Positions 8,040 through 17,541 of a stretch of 64,000 nt of DNA are shown piece by piece. The stretch spans positions 47,006-111,005 of the forward strand of contig CAVPGV010000013.1 in the NCBI GenBank assembly GCA_963704075.1, in the 5' to 3' direction. The DNA comes from JADKAV01 sp963704075 (lineage in GTDB: Bacteria; Actinomycetota; Actinomycetes; S36-B12; UBA10799). The first letter of the stretch is position 1. The number at the start of each line of letters is the position of its first letter. A program made the position numbers and the translations under genes. The notes beneath the pieces were generated by a model, which made no database searches, had not been told where the DNA came from, and was given only the letters and a program-made list of their open reading frames with translations.

Positions 8040-9702
8040 AGCAACTCGGCGACATCCTGGTGACGCAAGGCCTGATCAGCACCGATCAACTGGAGAAAGC
8101 ACTGCTCGAGCAGCGCAACGCCGGGCATTCGCTCGGGAGGGTGCTGATCGACTTGGGCATGCTCACGGAGTCGCAAGTCGTGCAGGCGCTGGCCGCCCAG
8201 ATCGGGATGCGTTTCGTCGACCTCACCGAGATCACGATGGACGGGGCCGCCCTGACGAAGGTGCCCGGATCTGTCTGCCGGCGCCACAGTGCCATCCCGA
8301 TCGGTTTCGAGAACGGCCGTCTGGTGGTGGCCATGAGCGACCCCGCGAACGTGTTCGCGATCGACGACATCCGGTCGGCCAGCGGTATGACCGTGCAGGC
8401 GGTGGTCGCCACCCGCACCGACGTGCAGGCCGCTCTGGACCGGCACTATCGGGCGGACGGGGAGCTGGACGAACTCACGACGGCTCTGGATGCCGACGAG
8501 GAGGACGAAGACCTCGCGTCCATCAAAGAGGTCGTCGAGGACGCCCCGATCGTCAAGTTCGTGAACCTGCTGATCACGCAGGGTATCCAGGACCGGGCCT
8601 CCGACATCCATCTGGAACCCACCGAGCATGACGTCCGCGTCCGCTTCCGGATCGACGGCGTTCTGCACGAGGTGATGCGCTCGCCGAAGTCGATCCAGTC
8701 CGGGGTGATCAGCCGATTGAAGATCATGGCCGACATCAACATCGCGGAACGTCGCATACCGCAGGACGGCCGGCTGAGCGTATCCGCCAACGGTCAGAAG
8801 GTGGACCTGCGGGTGGCCACGTTGCCGACCGTGTGGGGCGAGAAGATGGTCCTGCGAATCCTGGACAACTCCACGGCCATGCTCGACCTGGCCGATCTCG
8901 GATTCCGGGATGTCAACTACGAGCGCTACTCGGCCAGTTTCGGCAAGCCCTACGGGATGATCCTGGTCGTCGGTCCCACCGGATCGGGGAAGTCCACCAC
9001 GCTCTACGCGACGGTGAACATCCTCAACCGACCGGAGGTGAACATCATCACGGTCGAGGACCCGGTGGAGTACCGGCTGCCCGGGGTCAATCAGGTGCAG
9101 ACGCACTCGAAGGCGGGATTGACGTTCGCAGCGGCGCTGCGTTCCATCCTGCGCTCCGACCCGGACATCGTCCTGATCGGAGAGGTCCGTGACCACGAGA
9201 CCGCCCAGATCGCGGTGGAGTCGGCCCTCACCGGGCACCTTGTGCTGACCACGCTTGCACACCAACGACGCCCCCAGCGCCATCACGCGATTGATCGAAA
9301 TGGGGATCGAGCCCTTCCTCGTCGGATCGGCACTGGACTGTGTGCTCGCCCAGCGGTTGTGCCGCAGGCTGTGCCCGAAGTGCAAGGAGGCCTACCAGCC
9401 GTCCGCGGCGGCGCTTGAAGTCCGCCGGGATTCACCTCGAACCCGGTCAGGAAGTGCCGCGCATCTACCGGGCGGTCGGGTGTTCGGTGTGTTCACGGAC
9501 CGGGTACAAGGGTCGGGTGGCCCTGCACGAGGTGTTGCCGATCACCGAACGGATCGAACGGTTGGCCGTGGAGCGGGCCTCGTCGGCGACGATCGCGACC
9601 GCTGCCCGGGAAGAGGGCATGCAGACACTGCGTTCCGACGGGCTGGCGAAGGTTCTGGCGGGTGTGACGAGTTTGGACGAGGTTCTGCGGGTGGTTGTGT
9701 AG
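8036..9702 (+). CDS. pilB: Type IV pilus extension ATPase PilB with MshEN domain (two frameshifts)
   Basis: About 554 residues when corrected. Residues 1-150 contain two successive MshEN-type motifs ('QLGDILVTQGLISTDQLEKA', then 'LGRVLIDLGMLTESQVVQAL') that bind c-di-GMP in MshE; the first arginine of the consensus is Q here. Then the GspE ATPase: Walker A 'GPTGSGKST' near residue 313, Asp box 'VEDPVEY', Walker B 'IVLIGEVRD', and a tetra-cysteine zinc motif (CRRLCPKC ... CSVC). The frame breaks at about 9255 (CTTG where CTG gives L-H-T-N-D) and again at about 9413 (the same extra T), after which the C-terminus continues normally to 9702. Both look like one-base insertions. Powers pilus assembly on the cytoplasmic face. 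Confidence 0.92.
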
Positions 9703-9884
9703 GCGGGTTCACCCGGTTCCGCACCTCGACCGTTGCACGGTTGTCGATTCCTCGTCCTCAGAACCAGCAACGCCGCAACACTCGGCCACGAAACCGTTTG
9801 CGAGGACCTCAAGCCGAGCGGCGCGCTCAAGGAATCGGTCACGACTGCCGACATCGACCATGAGTCGCCGCGGAAGGATTGTCG

Positions 9885-11024
9885 ATGTCGGTACAGAACA
9901 TGCCACCACCGACCGCACCGGCGCGGCCGACGACCGAGCAGCACATCCGGGCAACCGACATCAGCCTCGTGCAGGCACTAGAGGCGATGTTGGCACTTGA
10001 GGCCAGCGACCTGCACTTGACGGTGGGGGCACCCCCCACGGTCCGGGTCGCCGGTAATCTCCAGTCGCTCGAGGGGGCGCCTGTCCTCGACAGTCCGTCG
10101 TTGCAGCGAGTCCTCTACGCGATGCTCACGCAACAACAACGTGAGGTCTTCGAACAGAGGCTGGAGTTGGACTTCTCCTACGCCCTGCCGGGCCGGGCGC
10201 GCTTTCGAGTCAACATGTACAAGCAGCGGGAATCGGTGGGTGCGGCTTTCCGGGTGATCCCCTTCGACATCAAGAGCCTTGAGTCCCTGGGCATTCCGCC
10301 CGTTGTGGGCTCCTTCGCGTCTCTGCCCCGAGGGTTCGTCCTCGTCACCGGCCCGACTGGATCGGGCAAGAGCACGACTCTCGCCTCGCTCATCGATATC
10401 GCCAACACTCAAAGACACGACCACATCATGACGGTCGAGGACCCGATCGAGTTCCTGCATCGTCACCGGAGTTGCCTTGTCAACCAAAGGGAGGTCGGAA
10501 CCGATACACATTCCTTCGCCGAAGCGCTTAAGCACGTGCTACGTCAGGACCCCGACATCATCCTCGTCGGCGAGATGCGAGACCTGGAGACCATTCAGGT
10601 GGCGCTGACCGCCGCCGAGACTGGTCACTTGGTCTTTGCGACGTTGCACACGCAGGACGCCGCGCAGACCGTCGACCGGATCATCGATGTCTTTCCTCCT
10701 CATCAGCAGCAACAGATCCGGCAGCAGGTTGCAGGGACGCTACAGGGAATCGTCTGTCAGACCCTCTGCAAGACCTCGGACGGCAAGAGTCGAGTCGCCG
10801 CCGCCGAGGTCCTGGTCGCCACCCCTGCGATCCGCAACTTGATCCGTGAGGGAAAGACGCACCAGATCTACTCGTCGATGCAGGCAGGAGCCCAGTTCGG
10901 AATGCAGACCATGGACCAACATCTTGCCGAACTCCTGCGTATGCGCAAGATCACCTTCGAGACCGGTGTCGAGAAGTGTCATCACGTCGAGGACTTCACG
11001 CGTCTCGCAGGGAGGTCACGATGA
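9885..11024 (+). CDS. pilT: Pilus retraction ATPase PilT
   Basis: 379 residues. ATG at 9885 follows 'GGAAGGA' by six bases and is preferred to the TTG at 9879. Hexameric secretion-type ATPase: N-terminal PAS-like domain ('MLALEASDLHLTVGAPPTVRVAG'), Walker A 'GPTGSGKST' at about 155-163, Asp box 'MTVEDPIEF', Walker B 'IILVGEMRDLET' and His box 'HLVFATLHT'. The signature 'AGAQFGMQTMDQHL' near the C-terminus is the PilT AIRNLIRE-to-GMQT region that separates it from PilB. Disassembles pilin subunits, powering twitching or DNA uptake. The 181 bases before it hold no gene. ATGA overlap with pilC. Confidence 0.96.
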   Translation: MSVQNMPPPTAPARPTTEQHIRATDISLVQALEAMLALEASDLHLTVGAPPTVRVAGNLQSLEGAPVLDSPSLQRVLYAMLTQQQREVFEQRLELDFSYALPGRARFRVNMYKQRESVGAAFRVIPFDIKSLESLGIPPVVGSFASLPRGFVLVTGPTGSGKSTTLASLIDIANTQRHDHIMTVEDPIEFLHRHRSCLVNQREVGTDTHSFAEALKHVLRQDPDIILVGEMRDLETIQVALTAAETGHLVFATLHTQDAAQTVDRIIDVFPPHQQQQIRQQVAGTLQGIVCQTLCKTSDGKSRVAAAEVLVATPAIRNLIREGKTHQIYSSMQAGAQFGMQTMDQHLAELLRMRKITFETGVEKCHHVEDFTRLAGRSR

Positions 11025-12245
11025 GTCTCGCCACTTTCGACTACCAGGTACGGGACAGGGCTGGCAAAGTCGTCCGGGGTCGTATCGAGGCGGAGTCGCC
11101 CGCGGTGGTCGCCACGAAGCTCAAAGGAATGGGATACGCGCCCATCTCGATCACTCAGGCGAATGCCGGCCTGAAGAAGGAGATCAAGATCCCCGGCATG
11201 GGCGACAGGGTCAAGTTGAAGGACCTGGCGATCTCCGCACGGCAGTTCGCCACGATGATCAACTCGGGTCTGTCGTTGCTGCGTGCGCTGTCGATCCTCT
11301 CCGACCAAACCGACAACCAAGAACTGGGCGAGGTCTACGCGAGCGTGCGACTGAGGGTGGAGCAGGGTTCGTCGCTGTCGCAAGCGCTGGCCCAGCACCC
11401 CAAGGTGTTCCCACCCATCATGATCAACATGACCCGCGCGGGCGAGACGGGCGGATTCCTCGATCAGGTGCTCAGCCAGTTCGCCGACAACTTCGAGGCT
11501 GAGGTCAAGCTGCGGTCGACCAGTCAAGTCCGCGATGACCTACCCGCTGGTCGTCTTCGCCTTCGCGATCCTGTCCATGACGGCCATGCTGCTGTTCATC
11601 GTCCCGGTGTTCGCGGATCTGTTCGACGAGCCTCGGAGGTACCCTTCCGCTCCCGACCCGCATCCTCGTTGCGATCTCGACCATTTTGAAGACCTTCATG
11701 CCGGTCATCCTGGTCGCATGCTGATCGCTGCCATGGTCCTCTGGCGCAAGTACAAGAACCAGCCGAGCGTCCGGAATGTCGTCGATCCGATGAAGCTGAA
11801 GACACCGGTGTTCGGCAAGTTGTTCCAGAAGATCGCTCTGTCCCGCTTCACCCGCAACCTCGGGACGATGATCCATGCCGGCGTGCCCATCCTGCAGTCG
11901 TTGGACATCGTCGCCGACACGACGGGGAACGTGGTGATCGCACGAGCCGTGCGTGACGTCGAACTGTCTGTGCGGCAGGGGGAGTCCTTGGCCGGTCCTC
12001 TGGTGCATCACCCCGTCTTCCCGCCGATGGTGGTGCAGATGATGGCGGTCGGTGAGGACACCGGATCCCTTGACGCAATGCTGCACAAGATCTCGGACTT
12101 CTACGACGCCGAGGTGGAGGCCACCACGGAGGCGCTGACCTCCTTGATCGAGCCGCTGATGATCGCTTTTGTCGGTGGAATCGTCGGCGCCATGATCATC
12201 GCCCTCTACATGCCGATCTTCAAGGTGTTCGAACTGATCGAGTGA
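11021..12245 (+). CDS. pilC: Pilus inner-membrane platform protein PilC (three frameshifts)
   Basis: About 407 residues when reconstructed. The N-terminal half shows the first GspF domain ('SARQFATMINSGLSLLRALSIL ... MINMTRAGETGGFLDQVL') and the C-terminal half the second ('LSRFTRNLGTMIHAGVPILQSLDIV ... VQMMAVGEDTGSLDAML'). Membrane helices are 'PLVVFAFAILSMTAMLLFIVPVF', a middle one at about 11630-11720, and the terminal 'EPLMIAFVGGIVGAMIIALYMPIF'. The frame is broken at about 11523 (one extra base), 11631 (one extra base; the true frame reads L-G-G-T-L-P-L-P-T-R-I-L-V-A-I) and 11718 (one missing base). All three give perfect family sequence once corrected. Anchors PilB/PilT to the membrane. 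Confidence 0.9.
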
Positions 12246-12270
12246 CGGGCTGTCTCGGCTGGGGTCCGCC

Positions 12271-15140
12271 TCAGGCTTTGGCGTCCGCGCTCGGCCGACC
12301 GAACAACCAGCCCTGGCCCATCTGCCAGCCCTGTTCGTGCAGGATACCAGCTTGCTGCTCAGTCTCGATCCCTTCCGCCACCGTGGACAGTGCCATGCCA
12401 TGCGCCAGGCCCTGCAACCCCTGAGCGAGCCTGCTCCGAGTGGGATCGGTGGCGATCCCACGGGTGAAAGAGCGGTCCAACTTGAGGCCCTCGACGGGGA
12501 GATCACGCAGGTGTGTGATCGATGAGAAGCCCGTGCCGAAGTCGTCGACCCACCAGAGACGCCGATCTCAGCGAGCGCATGCATGTTCTCCTGTATGCGT
12601 TGGGTGTCGGTGAGCAGCGACGTCTCGGTCACCTCCAGCTGGAGCTGAGATGGTAGAGCGCCGGTACGGGCCAACTCACTCCGGACGCCGTCAACGAGTC
12701 CGGGGTCGCTCAAGGAGGCCGACGACACGTTCACGGAGACCCAGGTCGTCGTCGGCTGTCGCGCTGCCTGTTCCAAAGCCTGGCCCAGTATCGCCCGGTC
12801 CAGGTCGAGGATGAGATCGGCGTGAGCGGCCGCCGGGATGAAGACGTCGGGGGGCACCACGCGGTTCTCGGAGGTGATCCAGCGAGCGAGCGCCTCATAG
12901 CCCACGACGGATCGGGTGCTGAGGGACACGACTGGCTGGAACCACGCCCGGAACTGTCCTGCTGACAGTCCGTCTCGGATCGCGCTGCGGATGATCACGC
13001 GTTCGGTGGCCGCCTTGGCCATGCTGGCGTCCTGGAACTCCCACCGGTTTCCGCCCAAGGACTTCGCGTGGTGCAGGGCGGTCGACGCGTTCCGCAGCCA
13101 TTCCTCGCCTGTCGACGCGTCAGCTCGGGCCGCGATTCCGATGCTGACAGTGACATCGATGCTGTGCCCGCCCACCGAGGTTGGTGATTTCACGATCGAT
13201 TGGATGAAGTCTGCCAAGTCGGCGATTGACTCCGTGTCGTGCAGGGGGAGTAGCACCGCGAACTCGTCCTCAGTGATCCGCGCGACTCTGGTCGCGTCCA
13301 GTCGTTGTAGGTGTTCGGCCACGTGCGACACCACGCTGTCGGCGGCGGCATGGGTGAATCCGTCGATGATCGACCCCAAGTCATCGATGCCGACTGCTAG
13401 TAGGGAGCCTGCGCTCTCGGCCTGGGCCGCCAAGAACGATCGATCGAGATCCGCAAGCAGTGTCCTGCGATTCGGCAGTCCTGTCAGCTGGTCGTGTCCG
13501 GCTTGGTAGGCAAGGCTCATCCGTGCGCTCATCTCCGCCTGGATGTCATGCGCTGTCTCGATGAATCCGGTCGCTCGACCTCTGCCATCGCGTATGGCGC
13601 GCCCGGTGATGCGCATCCACTTCCATTCACCGTCAGCAGTTCTCAGGCGGGCCTCCCGCGTGTCGGCCGACGCCAACAAGGTGTCGCGGATGAGGTCCTC
13701 GGGATGCACGAAGTCAGTGACATGCCGGCCAAGGATAACCTCGGGCTTCCAGCCGAGTGACTGTGTCACCGACGGGGAAATCCATGCAAGACGCCCGTCA
13801 AAACTCCACTCGTAGACCACGTCGGCGGCGTTCTCGGCCAGGCGGCGGTACTTCCTCTCGGACTCTGCCAGTCGCCGTTGTGCGAGGTGCCGCTCGGTGA
13901 CATCTCGAAAGATGAAGTTGAGACTGTTTCCCACCCGAGATGCACGGACGTCCAGGTACAGGGGTTCGGTTGAATCGGCGGTTCGGTGGTCACCGGATCC
14001 GGTGAATGCGAAGTCATCGAGTATCAAAGGCTCACCGGTCTCGATCACGCGCACATAGCGGTGGAACAGATTGCTGTTGGCATGCCCCGGAAACACGTCG
14101 AGAAGACGCATCCCGATCAGCTCTGGATGGGGGATCTTGAGGTATTCGCACGCCGCCGCATTCGCTTCCATGAGGACGAAGTCGATGACCGTGCCCGCCG
14201 AGTCCGAGACCGAGTCCAGCGTCAAGTGCGGGTCGAATAGCGTCTCGAGAACCGCAGCCAGGCGACTCTCTCCACGCTCTGCGCGCTCACGATGAATGAC
14301 CAGGTCATGGACGTCGCGCATTCCCGCGACGATGCCCGCGGGTCGACCGTCTGCATCCCTGAGTTGTGTGGCGTTGCCGGAGAACCAGCGGTACTCGCCA
14401 TATTTCTTCCGTAGACGTACCTCTATCGTGCGGCCAGAAGGCACGAAGTCGTCCTCCTGAAGAATGCGTCGCCTGGTCTCCGCGATCGCCTGCGCGTCAT
14501 CGGGGTGGAGCAGATCGTGGAACGAAGTGCCGATGATCTCGCTGGGTGTCCATCCGAGGGCGGATTCGATGGTGGGGGCGATCCAGCGGACAATGCCGTC
14601 GGGTGCCGACATGTACACGATGTCGGAGGCGTTCTCCGCCAGCAGGCGGAATCTCTCTTTCGTCTCTTCAAGGCGCTGCTGGGCGAGCCGCCGTTCCGTT
14701 GCATCTCGCCAACTACCAACGCGTCCGATGATTGTGCCTTGCTCGTCGTACAGCGGTCTCACCGCCGAGGAGATCCAGATGTAGTCGCCGGATCGGTGCC
14801 GAGCCCGAAACTCCATGACCGCGGGTATCCCATGCGCCACTCGAGCGCGTGTCTCGCTGACCCGGTTCTTGTCCTCATCGTGGACGAAGTCGAGGAAGTC
14901 GCGGTTCGTGACCTCGTCTCGGGGCCATCCGAGCAGTTTCTCCACCGAAGGACTGATCCAGGTGACGGTGCCGAGGACGTCGGCGCGAAACACAACATCC
15001 GAAGCGTTCTCCGCAATGAGCCGGTAGTCCTGCAACTCGAGGTCCTCGGGCGAGGGAACCAAACGCTGCGTAGGCACGGAACTGGGTTGCGACGCGGCCC
15101 AGCGTGAAACCCCGTCCCCGAGGGCACGCGCCTTCGCCAC
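12271..15140 (-). CDS. c-di-GMP phosphodiesterase with four PAS domains, degenerate GGDEF and EAL (one frameshift)
   Basis: About 956 residues from a GTG at 15140 preceded by GGAGG. Four PAS/PAC repeats (about residues 38-155, 165-280, 295-410, 425-535), each built on 'ENASDxVx' and 'WISPSVE..LGW' motifs, then GGDEF (545-705) and EAL (715-950). The GGDEF signature reads 'ITEDEF', so cyclase activity is unlikely. The EAL residues are kept: 'GYEALAR', 'NVSS', 'EVTETSL', 'DDFGTG', 'KLDRSF', 'VAEGIET'. One missing base at about 12557 shifts the frame just before D-D-F-G-T-G. No membrane helices or signal peptide, so it is a cytoplasmic sensor. It converges on pilC with 25 bases between stops and may set c-di-GMP for PilB (inference). 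Confidence 0.88.
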
Positions 15141-15403
15141 GTGAAGCCTCCATCTCCGTTGTCGAGTGCCGCAGAGTTCAGCCGGATGGCGTAACTGTTT
15201 CAGGTGGCATACGTTTCGTGCATCCTGAGCATCGATGCGCGTCCGCAGTTTCGCCCGCTGCCCATGCGTGATCTGGCGGCCGCAATGAGTCGAGTGGTCC
15301 AAGGGCCTCGACTTTCGCTGCAATCCGTACGGAATCGGTGCTCGGGGACGAATGATTTCCTCTGCCACCGCCACCGAGCGATTCGCCTCGCTGCATCGAA
15401 TGG

Positions 15404-15923
15404 TTACGCTGCGTAGTCACGGGTGTTGGGTGTTTGGTGCGGTAGGTGCGTCCGGCGGGGCTGGTCCATTCCAGTTCGTTGTCGCCGATGGTCACGGCCC
15501 ATCCGGTTTGGTGTGTGATGCGGTGGTGGCGTCGGCATAGGCAGTGCAGGTTGTCCGCGGTGGTGTCCCCTTCGGGATGGTGTGGTCGAGGTCGCAGCGG
15601 GCGGCCGGTACCGAGCAGCCGGGGAAGCGGCAGTGTTGGTCGCGGGCGCGTACGGTGCGGGCCGGGGCGCTGGGGATGCGGTGCTGCCCGGGGGTGGTGT
15701 TGATGATCCGGCCGGTGGGGGTAGCCAGGCGAAGCAGGTCGGTCCATGCGGCACTGCCAGCTGCCGGGCGTTGGTCCACACCGGTCGTTGGGCAACGCCT
15801 CATGCAGCGCGTAGGGCGTTTTCGTAGATCACCTCCAGCCGGCCGGCGGCTGCGGCCCGCACCGCCGGCGTCGATCCCCTCGACGAGCCCGTCGAACTCG
15901 TCTAGATCGATGTCCCTGTCCAT
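15404..15923 (-). pseudogene. Remnant of a DUF222/13E12-type HNH endonuclease
   Basis: Only the C-terminal third of this common actinobacterial family is recognisable, split over two frames. One frame holds 'LLRLATPTGRIINTTPG' and the HNH core 'RDQHCRFPGCSVPAARCDLDHTIP' (two Cys, D-H-x-x-P); another, from about 15575 downward, holds 'DNLHCLCRRHHRITHQTGWAV' and 'WTSPAGRTYRT'. The usual 250-300 residue DUF222 N-terminus is missing; only a short unrelated-looking start (ATG at 15923, 'MDRDIDLDEFDGLVEG') remains, with 'RLEVIYENA'-like sequence in a third frame. Such genes are multi-copy, repeat-like and often decay. The truncation is real even if the frame changes are sequencing errors. Confidence 0.75.
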
Positions 15924-16017
15924 ACCCCGAACGTAGAACAAAGGTATGCCAGAACGAAAAGCCACTACACAAGCCGACGAGTCAGCGGTCATGGGTCGCT
16001 GCGCGTAGTTTTGTTAC

Positions 16018-16689
16018 GTGCATTTGTATCTCGTCCGCCACGGACAAAGCCACGTCAACCTTGGCGACATCACCGTCTCGCATCGCGACGAGCCGTTGAC
16101 CGATCTCGGTCGGGCACAAGCCGCTCGGGCAGGGGAGTGGATCCGGGAGAACATCCGCGCCACCGACTTCTACGCCAGCAGTGTCGCGCGCACGGCGCAG
16201 ACCGCCCAGATCATCGGGTCCGTGATCGGGCAGCAGCCGACGCTCACAGACGGTCTGCGGGAGATCGGCACCTGTCGGCCGGACGGGACCCCGATTCCCT
16301 CGACGGAGTTTGAGACCTTCACTCCCGAGTTGTGGGGGACGTTGGATCCGTACACTCCGGTCACCGCGACGGGGGAGAGTTGGATGCAGTTCCGCTCGCG
16401 GATCGGAGCCTTTCTTGAGGACCTGGTTCCGGCGGCGCGTCGTAACCGCGTGATTAGCCCGCCCGAGGAGCCATCCGACCCCCGGAGAATTCTGCTCGTG
16501 GCTCACGCCGGTGTGATCGAAGCGGTGTTCGAGTACATCTTCGAAAAGGGGCCCTGGAGTGTGGTCGCGGTCGAGACCCACCACACTGGGATCACGCACG
16601 TCGAACACCGTCCGCAGGTGAACCGCCCCGACTGGTGGCTGCACTACCACAACCTCACACACCACCTGACCGATGAAATGCGGACGTAG
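16018..16689 (+). CDS. Histidine phosphatase (phosphoglycerate mutase-like) family protein
   Basis: 223 residues from a GTG at 16018. The first residues 'MHLYLVRHGQSHVN' carry the R-H-G catalytic histidine; 'SSVARTAQTAQII' gives the conserved second arginine, and 'LLVAHAGVIEAVF' the second catalytic histidine. Branch-1 phosphatase fold; substrate not predictable. It differs from true phosphoglycerate mutases in length and in lacking their C-terminal segment. It lies alone between the broken HNH gene and the pilin gene, on the pilus strand, and has no obvious tie to pili. Confidence 0.85.
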   Translation: MHLYLVRHGQSHVNLGDITVSHRDEPLTDLGRAQAARAGEWIRENIRATDFYASSVARTAQTAQIIGSVIGQQPTLTDGLREIGTCRPDGTPIPSTEFETFTPELWGTLDPYTPVTATGESWMQFRSRIGAFLEDLVPAARRNRVISPPEEPSDPRRILLVAHAGVIEAVFEYIFEKGPWSVVAVETHHTGITHVEHRPQVNRPDWWLHYHNLTHHLTDEMRT

Positions 16690-16909
16690 CGGTCAACAGG
16701 GTGTCGCCCGAATGCGCGGGTCGTCGTCCGATCGGAGCAACTTGTCGCTGGGGGCTGAGACTCACCTGAAAGAGTGAAGTCGATTCTCGACGCGTCCGAA
16801 TGGGTGACATCTGATGGAGCAGAACTGGATCACCGCACCCCGACTGCCCGATGCCTACTTCGTCATTGCAATCGGGGCACGACGGCCCCATATTCGAAGG
16901 AGAACAGAA

Positions 16910-17314
16910 ATGTTCGCACGCATCCAAGAGGCGCGGGAGAATGAAGAGGGCTTCACCCTCATCGAGCTCCTCGTCGTGATCATCATCATCGGAATCCTGG
17001 CAGCCATTGCCATCCCGGTCTTCCTGAACCAGCGCGCCAGCGCGGCGAAGTCGTCGCTGACAAGTGACGCCCGCAACGGCGCGGTGGCGATCGAGACCTT
17101 CTTCACTGAGAACCAGACGTATCCTGCTGACCAGGCCGCAGTTGTGGCTCTGGCCCCCTCGTTGTCCGCCAACAACGCAGTGACGGCGTACACCACCACG
17201 GGCACTGCGTTCACCTACTGTGTCGAGGCCACGAACGGCGCCGCGATGGGCTGGGGAGTCACCTACGATTCGGCCGTGGGCGGTACGCAGGACCCCGACC
17301 AAGGTGGCTGCTAA
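16910..17314 (+). CDS. pilA: Major type IV pilin (PilA-like prepilin)
   Basis: 134 residues. ATG at 16910 follows 'GAAGGAGAACAGAA'. A 17-residue basic/acidic leader ends 'ENEEG' and is cleaved before 'FTLIELLVVIIIIGILAAIAIPVFLNQRASA', the class III prepilin signature with Glu at +5. The mature part has a short globular domain of about 85 residues with two cysteines ('FTYCVEA' and the C-terminal 'DQGGC'), fitting a C-terminal disulfide loop. PilD (21804) would process it; PilB/PilT/PilC polymerise it. A near-perfect hairpin follows directly, so it is probably transcribed far above the downstream minor pilins. About 220 untranslated bases precede it. Confidence 0.94.
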   Translation: MFARIQEARENEEGFTLIELLVVIIIIGILAAIAIPVFLNQRASAAKSSLTSDARNGAVAIETFFTENQTYPADQAAVVALAPSLSANNAVTAYTTTGTAFTYCVEATNGAAMGWGVTYDSAVGGTQDPDQGGC

Positions 17315-17323
17315 CCCCAACCC

Positions 17324-17356
17324 ACAACGGACCCCAGATCATCTGGGGTCCGTTGT
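17324..17356 (+). terminator. Strong hairpin after the major pilin gene
   Basis: A 16-base arm (acaacggaccccagat) is followed by one base and its exact reverse complement, ending in TTGTG. The stem starts nine bases after the pilin stop. It lacks a long T run but is a plausible intrinsic terminator or mRNA 3'-end stabiliser that separates the abundant pilin message from the minor pilin operon starting at 17542. Confidence 0.8.
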
Positions 17357-17541
17357 TGTGTGACGGGGTACACAGACATTGCGTTGCTGGAGGCCGCAGT
17401 CCGAGGCCTCTTGGTGAGGATCCGACCTCTGAGAAGCCGTTCTGGCACCGAAAGACCCGCGTCTTGGTTTATGGAGTGAGGGACGAGCGTTGTCAGGCAC
17501 TCGTGATCAAGCGGTGACCGGAATCTGTCGAAGGAAACACC

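Noticed and set aside
9255..9702. Separate small gene for the PilB C-terminus
   Set aside because: It has no start signal and its sequence continues the GspE domain from the preceding frame; it is one gene with indels.
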